A stretch of DNA of 64,000 nucleotides, from positions 1 to 64,000 of the forward strand of contig BJKQ01000033.1 of the NCBI GenBank assembly GCA_006538405.1, in the 5' to 3' direction. The notes under the pieces are model-generated. The model was not told the DNA's origin. It saw only the letters and a program-made list of their open reading frames with translations, and ran no database searches. Below are positions 61,616 to 64,000 of the stretch, in pieces (position 1 is the stretch's first letter; every line of letters starts with the position of its first letter). This DNA is from Hansfordia pulvinata (lineage: Eukaryota; Ascomycota; Sordariomycetes; Xylariales). The position numbers and the translations under genes were made by a program.

Positions 61616-61780
61616 TATTATAATACGTATTAATAAGTTTATATGATTAAGGAGTAAAAGTTATTTATTTATATAGTTATTAACACATATATATATTTAT
61701 ACGGGCGTAAAGAGTCTTAAGGTATTGCGTTAAGCAAGTGCAGGCCTTAGGCGCTTACGACCGTCAGTCGGTGCGTGTTA
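61616..61780. repeat. Right 165-bp terminal direct repeat of the outer element
   Basis: Same length as the left copy and less mutated, keeping AAGTGCAGGCCTTAGGCGCT where the left has AAGTATAAGCCTTAAGCGCT. Confidence 0.7.
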
Positions 61781-61828
61781 AAAGGGAAAAAGGAGATAAG
61801 GCTTAATTTAAGGACTTAACTTAAATAA

Positions 61829-62040
61829 GCACTTTTACTTAAAAGACCTTACTTAATTAAGTTATTTTAACTTAATTAATTATTTTAACTTACTTAATTA
61901 CTTTTAACTTACTTAATTACTTTTAATCACGTAATTTAACTTAATTAATTACTTTAACTTATTTAAGTGTTTTTATTATATAATGTAACTTATTTAATGA
62001 ACTTAATTTAATTAATTAACTTAACTTAATAAAATGTCCT
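61829..62040. repeat. Irregular ~20-bp tandem array
   Basis: Repeated units close to TAACTTACTTAATTACTTTT, about eight degenerate copies, directly after the outer element. Confidence 0.6.
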
Positions 62041-62354
62041 TGAAAACGTAATTAAATATAATAACTTAATCGAGTCCTTTTTAAGATTTTAAGCTTAATT
62101 AAGTAAGGTTAAGTCCGGTTAATTAAATATACACGTTTTATAAAAAGACGGATTTTTTTTTTAAAAAAAAAAGGAGGCTTAAGTTTTTTATTTTAAGGTT
62201 ATAAAGAAAGGGGCTTTACTTGTAAGTGCGTATAAAAATACTTTAATAATAATATTAATAATACACTGTTTCTACCTTTACGTAATAAAGATTTATAAAA
62301 GTTAACTTTAAACCTTATCTTAAAATATAAAATTAAAAGTAATTAAAATAAATT

Positions 62355-62838
62355 ATAAAGTTATAATATACGAATTCTTAAAAAAATTTAAGAATTTCTT
62401 AATTAACTTATAATTATAAAGTTATATACGTTTAAGTTATATAACATGTTAATATAATGAATAAAAGCTTTTTATTTTAAATTTAAAGTCCAAATATTTT
62501 TCCGATTTTTTCTTAACTAATTATAAGCTTAAAAAAATTAAAGGGTTTTTAAGTATTTATTACTTATTATTTATATAAACCCTTAATGCTTTAAATTCGA
62601 TATCTTTACGAAACGAACACGTATAAGAAACCTAAAATAATCTTTAAAGCCGTAAACTTATTAGCTTTTTAATAATATATATTTAAAGCTTACCGCTTAA
62701 AAATTAAAAGAGATATTATTAAGTGTTATTATTAAATCTTATATTCTTTTACTTTTACTTAAATTTTCATTATTATACTTATCTTTATATTCCCACTTTA
62801 TTCGTGACCGTTATAAACCTTTATATAAATAAAATAAG
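62355..62838 (-). repeat. R1 repeat copy E, inverted
   Basis: The reverse complement matches copies A-D from AACCTTTATATAAA at 62,838 back to TACGAATTCTTAAA at 62,366. It lies about 250 bp from the right edge of the A+T-rich block. Confidence 0.75.
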
Positions 62839-63080
62839 TATTTATTAAAGGCGTTATTTTAAATAACATAACTTTTTCTCTTCCTTTTTTAACCACTTTT
62901 ATATATAAAAAAGTTTTAAATCCGTACTTAAAAATATTAATTAAATAAGCGGTTAAAACACTTATATACTTATTAAGTTTATTAAAATTTAAGATTAAGA
63001 AAGATAAGGACCTTATCTTTTAATAAAGCTCTTAACCTTAATATATAACCGAAAAATTGCAAATTAGCGTTTAACGTAAT

Positions 63081-64000
63081 AAGGGTTTAATTTATTAAGT
63101 ATCTCGCTGCTTAAAGGCTAAGCACGATATCGAAGCCAGAGCGGGCTGAATAATAAAACAATTACACACGAGAGTATGAGTACTCGGAGCCCTCGGTGAC
63201 GCTTGTATGAACGGTAAATTCTGGACTGCTTTGCAAAATGTATGGCTTCTTTACTCGCAGTCGGGATGTTCGCATAATAAGGCAGCGCACGACACACCTA
63301 ACCAGCACGCGATTTGTCATTCTCGCTAGGAGGGTGAGTCGAATTGGAGTGTCTTAGGTCCTCCGGGGGCTCCGCGTCCTCTCGAACTCGGTGGCACCGG
63401 GCCGCGTTATACTGGTCATTGGCATGGTACTCGTATGATGGACAGGGTCGCGGATCGGGCTCGGCTTGCGGTAAGTAGTACACGTAGACACTTGATCAGT
63501 GCAGATGTCATTTCTATACATTAGACGTCATGAATATAGTATAAGTGTGATGCTGTCGAACGCCTGCCGCTCCTCAGTCTGGGTCGGCTTGTATAGGACA
63601 TGCCTCGCTCGTGTTGTGAGCCCTGAGAAAGCTTCTTGAATGGATTCCTCGTGGTCGCGCTCGATGCAGAGAAGAACGACAAAGAAGTGACGAGGAGGAC
63701 GAAGAAGTACACCAACCTCAGAACCAAGTCGACGAAGACGCAGGCGTTGAGATCCAGTCACACTCTCCCCGTCTCACACACACGCACACGCGCACACACA
63801 CGCACACACACACCGCTGCTATCCGTGGCCCTTAAGGCTCTGGGCGCCGCTAGACTCGCAGTTTGGCCGCCCGAGTTTCATGACAGGACGCGACTAGCCG
63901 GTGCTTTGAAGTCGAAGCAGCCGAGGGAGGGTGCGGCGAAAAGGAGCAAGAGACGAGGGCTTCAAGGAAGCTTAAATGGAGGCATGATGTGAGGCGGCGA
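63081..64000. other. Start of a third balanced island, no settled gene
   Basis: On the minus strand 63,478-63,298 is open and GC-biased (YLPQAEPDPRPCPSYEYHAN...), but has no ATG. Over 63,780-63,521 two minus frames compete: one starts at ATG (MTGSQRLRLRRLGSEVGVLL), the other has no ATG but contains a hydrophobic LVYFFVLLVTSLSFFSASSA like a signal peptide or membrane segment. The window ends before a gene can be resolved. Confidence 0.3.
63774..63813. repeat. CA/CG-type microsatellite
   Basis: Alternating CACACG/CACACA over about 40 bp, including CGCACACGCGCACACACACG. It could adopt Z-form DNA. Confidence 0.8.

Larger units (their letters stand above)
41550..61780. mobile_element. Outer LTR-type element, 20.2 kb with nested insertion
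   Basis: Two 165-bp direct repeats at 41,550-41,714 and 61,616-61,780 share TATTATAATACGTATTAATA at the start, GGCGTAAAGAGTCTTAAGGT in the middle and a GTCGGT...TTA end. Outside them lie identical 5-bp flanks, AAAGG at 41,545-41,549 and at 61,781-61,785, as expected of an integrase target duplication. TA...TA ends would be TG...CA before RIP. Removing the nested chromovirus and its duplication leaves about 12.2 kb. The interior is mutated so heavily that I cannot read reverse transcriptase or gag, and open stretches exist on both strands, so coding strand and family are undetermined. A large non-autonomous derivative is also possible. Confidence 0.65.

Noticed and set aside
63521..63727. Small secreted protein on the minus strand
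   Set aside because: The hydrophobic start is appealing, but the frame has no ATG and a competing frame with ATG overlaps it.
1..64000. CRISPR arrays, rDNA, telomere repeats
   Set aside because: No regular spacer-repeat arrays, no rRNA-like conserved blocks and no TTAGGG runs were seen.

Overview
The window looks like a piece of a filamentous ascomycete (Pezizomycotina, probably Sordariomycete) chromosome with a two-compartment, repeat-induced point mutation (RIP) genome. The evidence is three huge A+T-rich blocks almost without CA/TG dinucleotides but with CG kept, decayed retroelements whose stops are mostly TAA where Gln or Trp is expected, and short GT...CTAAT...AG introns and GC-ending codons in the balanced islands. 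All of this is read by eye; no search was run.

Layout. 1-11,540 is A+T-rich decayed repeat. 11,540-24,060 is a balanced island holding the only long intact gene, a 1,125-residue Ulp1/SENP-like (C48) cysteine peptidase (18,219-21,596), plus the 3' part of a spliced unknown gene, several broken gene pieces, minisatellites, a 36-bp perfect inverted repeat and a candidate Pol III unit. 24,060-30,590 is A+T-rich and contains a 2.65-kb terminal-inverted-repeat (TIR) element inserted into a dispersed repeat called R1 here. 30,590-38,350 is a balanced island without a convincing intact gene but with many short ends of genes, one of them recognisable as the C-terminus of delta-aminolevulinate dehydratase (HEM2). 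38,350-63,080 is A+T-rich and contains a nested structure: a 20.2-kb interval bounded by 165-bp direct repeats with matching AAAGG flanks (an outer LTR element of about 12.2 kb), split by a full-length 7,982-bp Ty3/Gypsy chromovirus with 537-bp LTRs and TACGG target duplications. 63,080-64,000 is the start of another balanced island.

How it fits together. The A+T-rich blocks are RIP-mutated transposon graveyards. R1 copies lie within the outer 600 bp or so of several of their borders. The islands between carry gene ends in both orientations, as if rearrangement or element-mediated capture had broken up older loci. The C48 peptidase stands out as long, open and normally composed. The TIR element about 3 kb downstream of it encodes a decayed protein whose tail includes a SUMO-interacting-motif-like stretch, so a SUMO-related link between the two is worth testing but is unproven.
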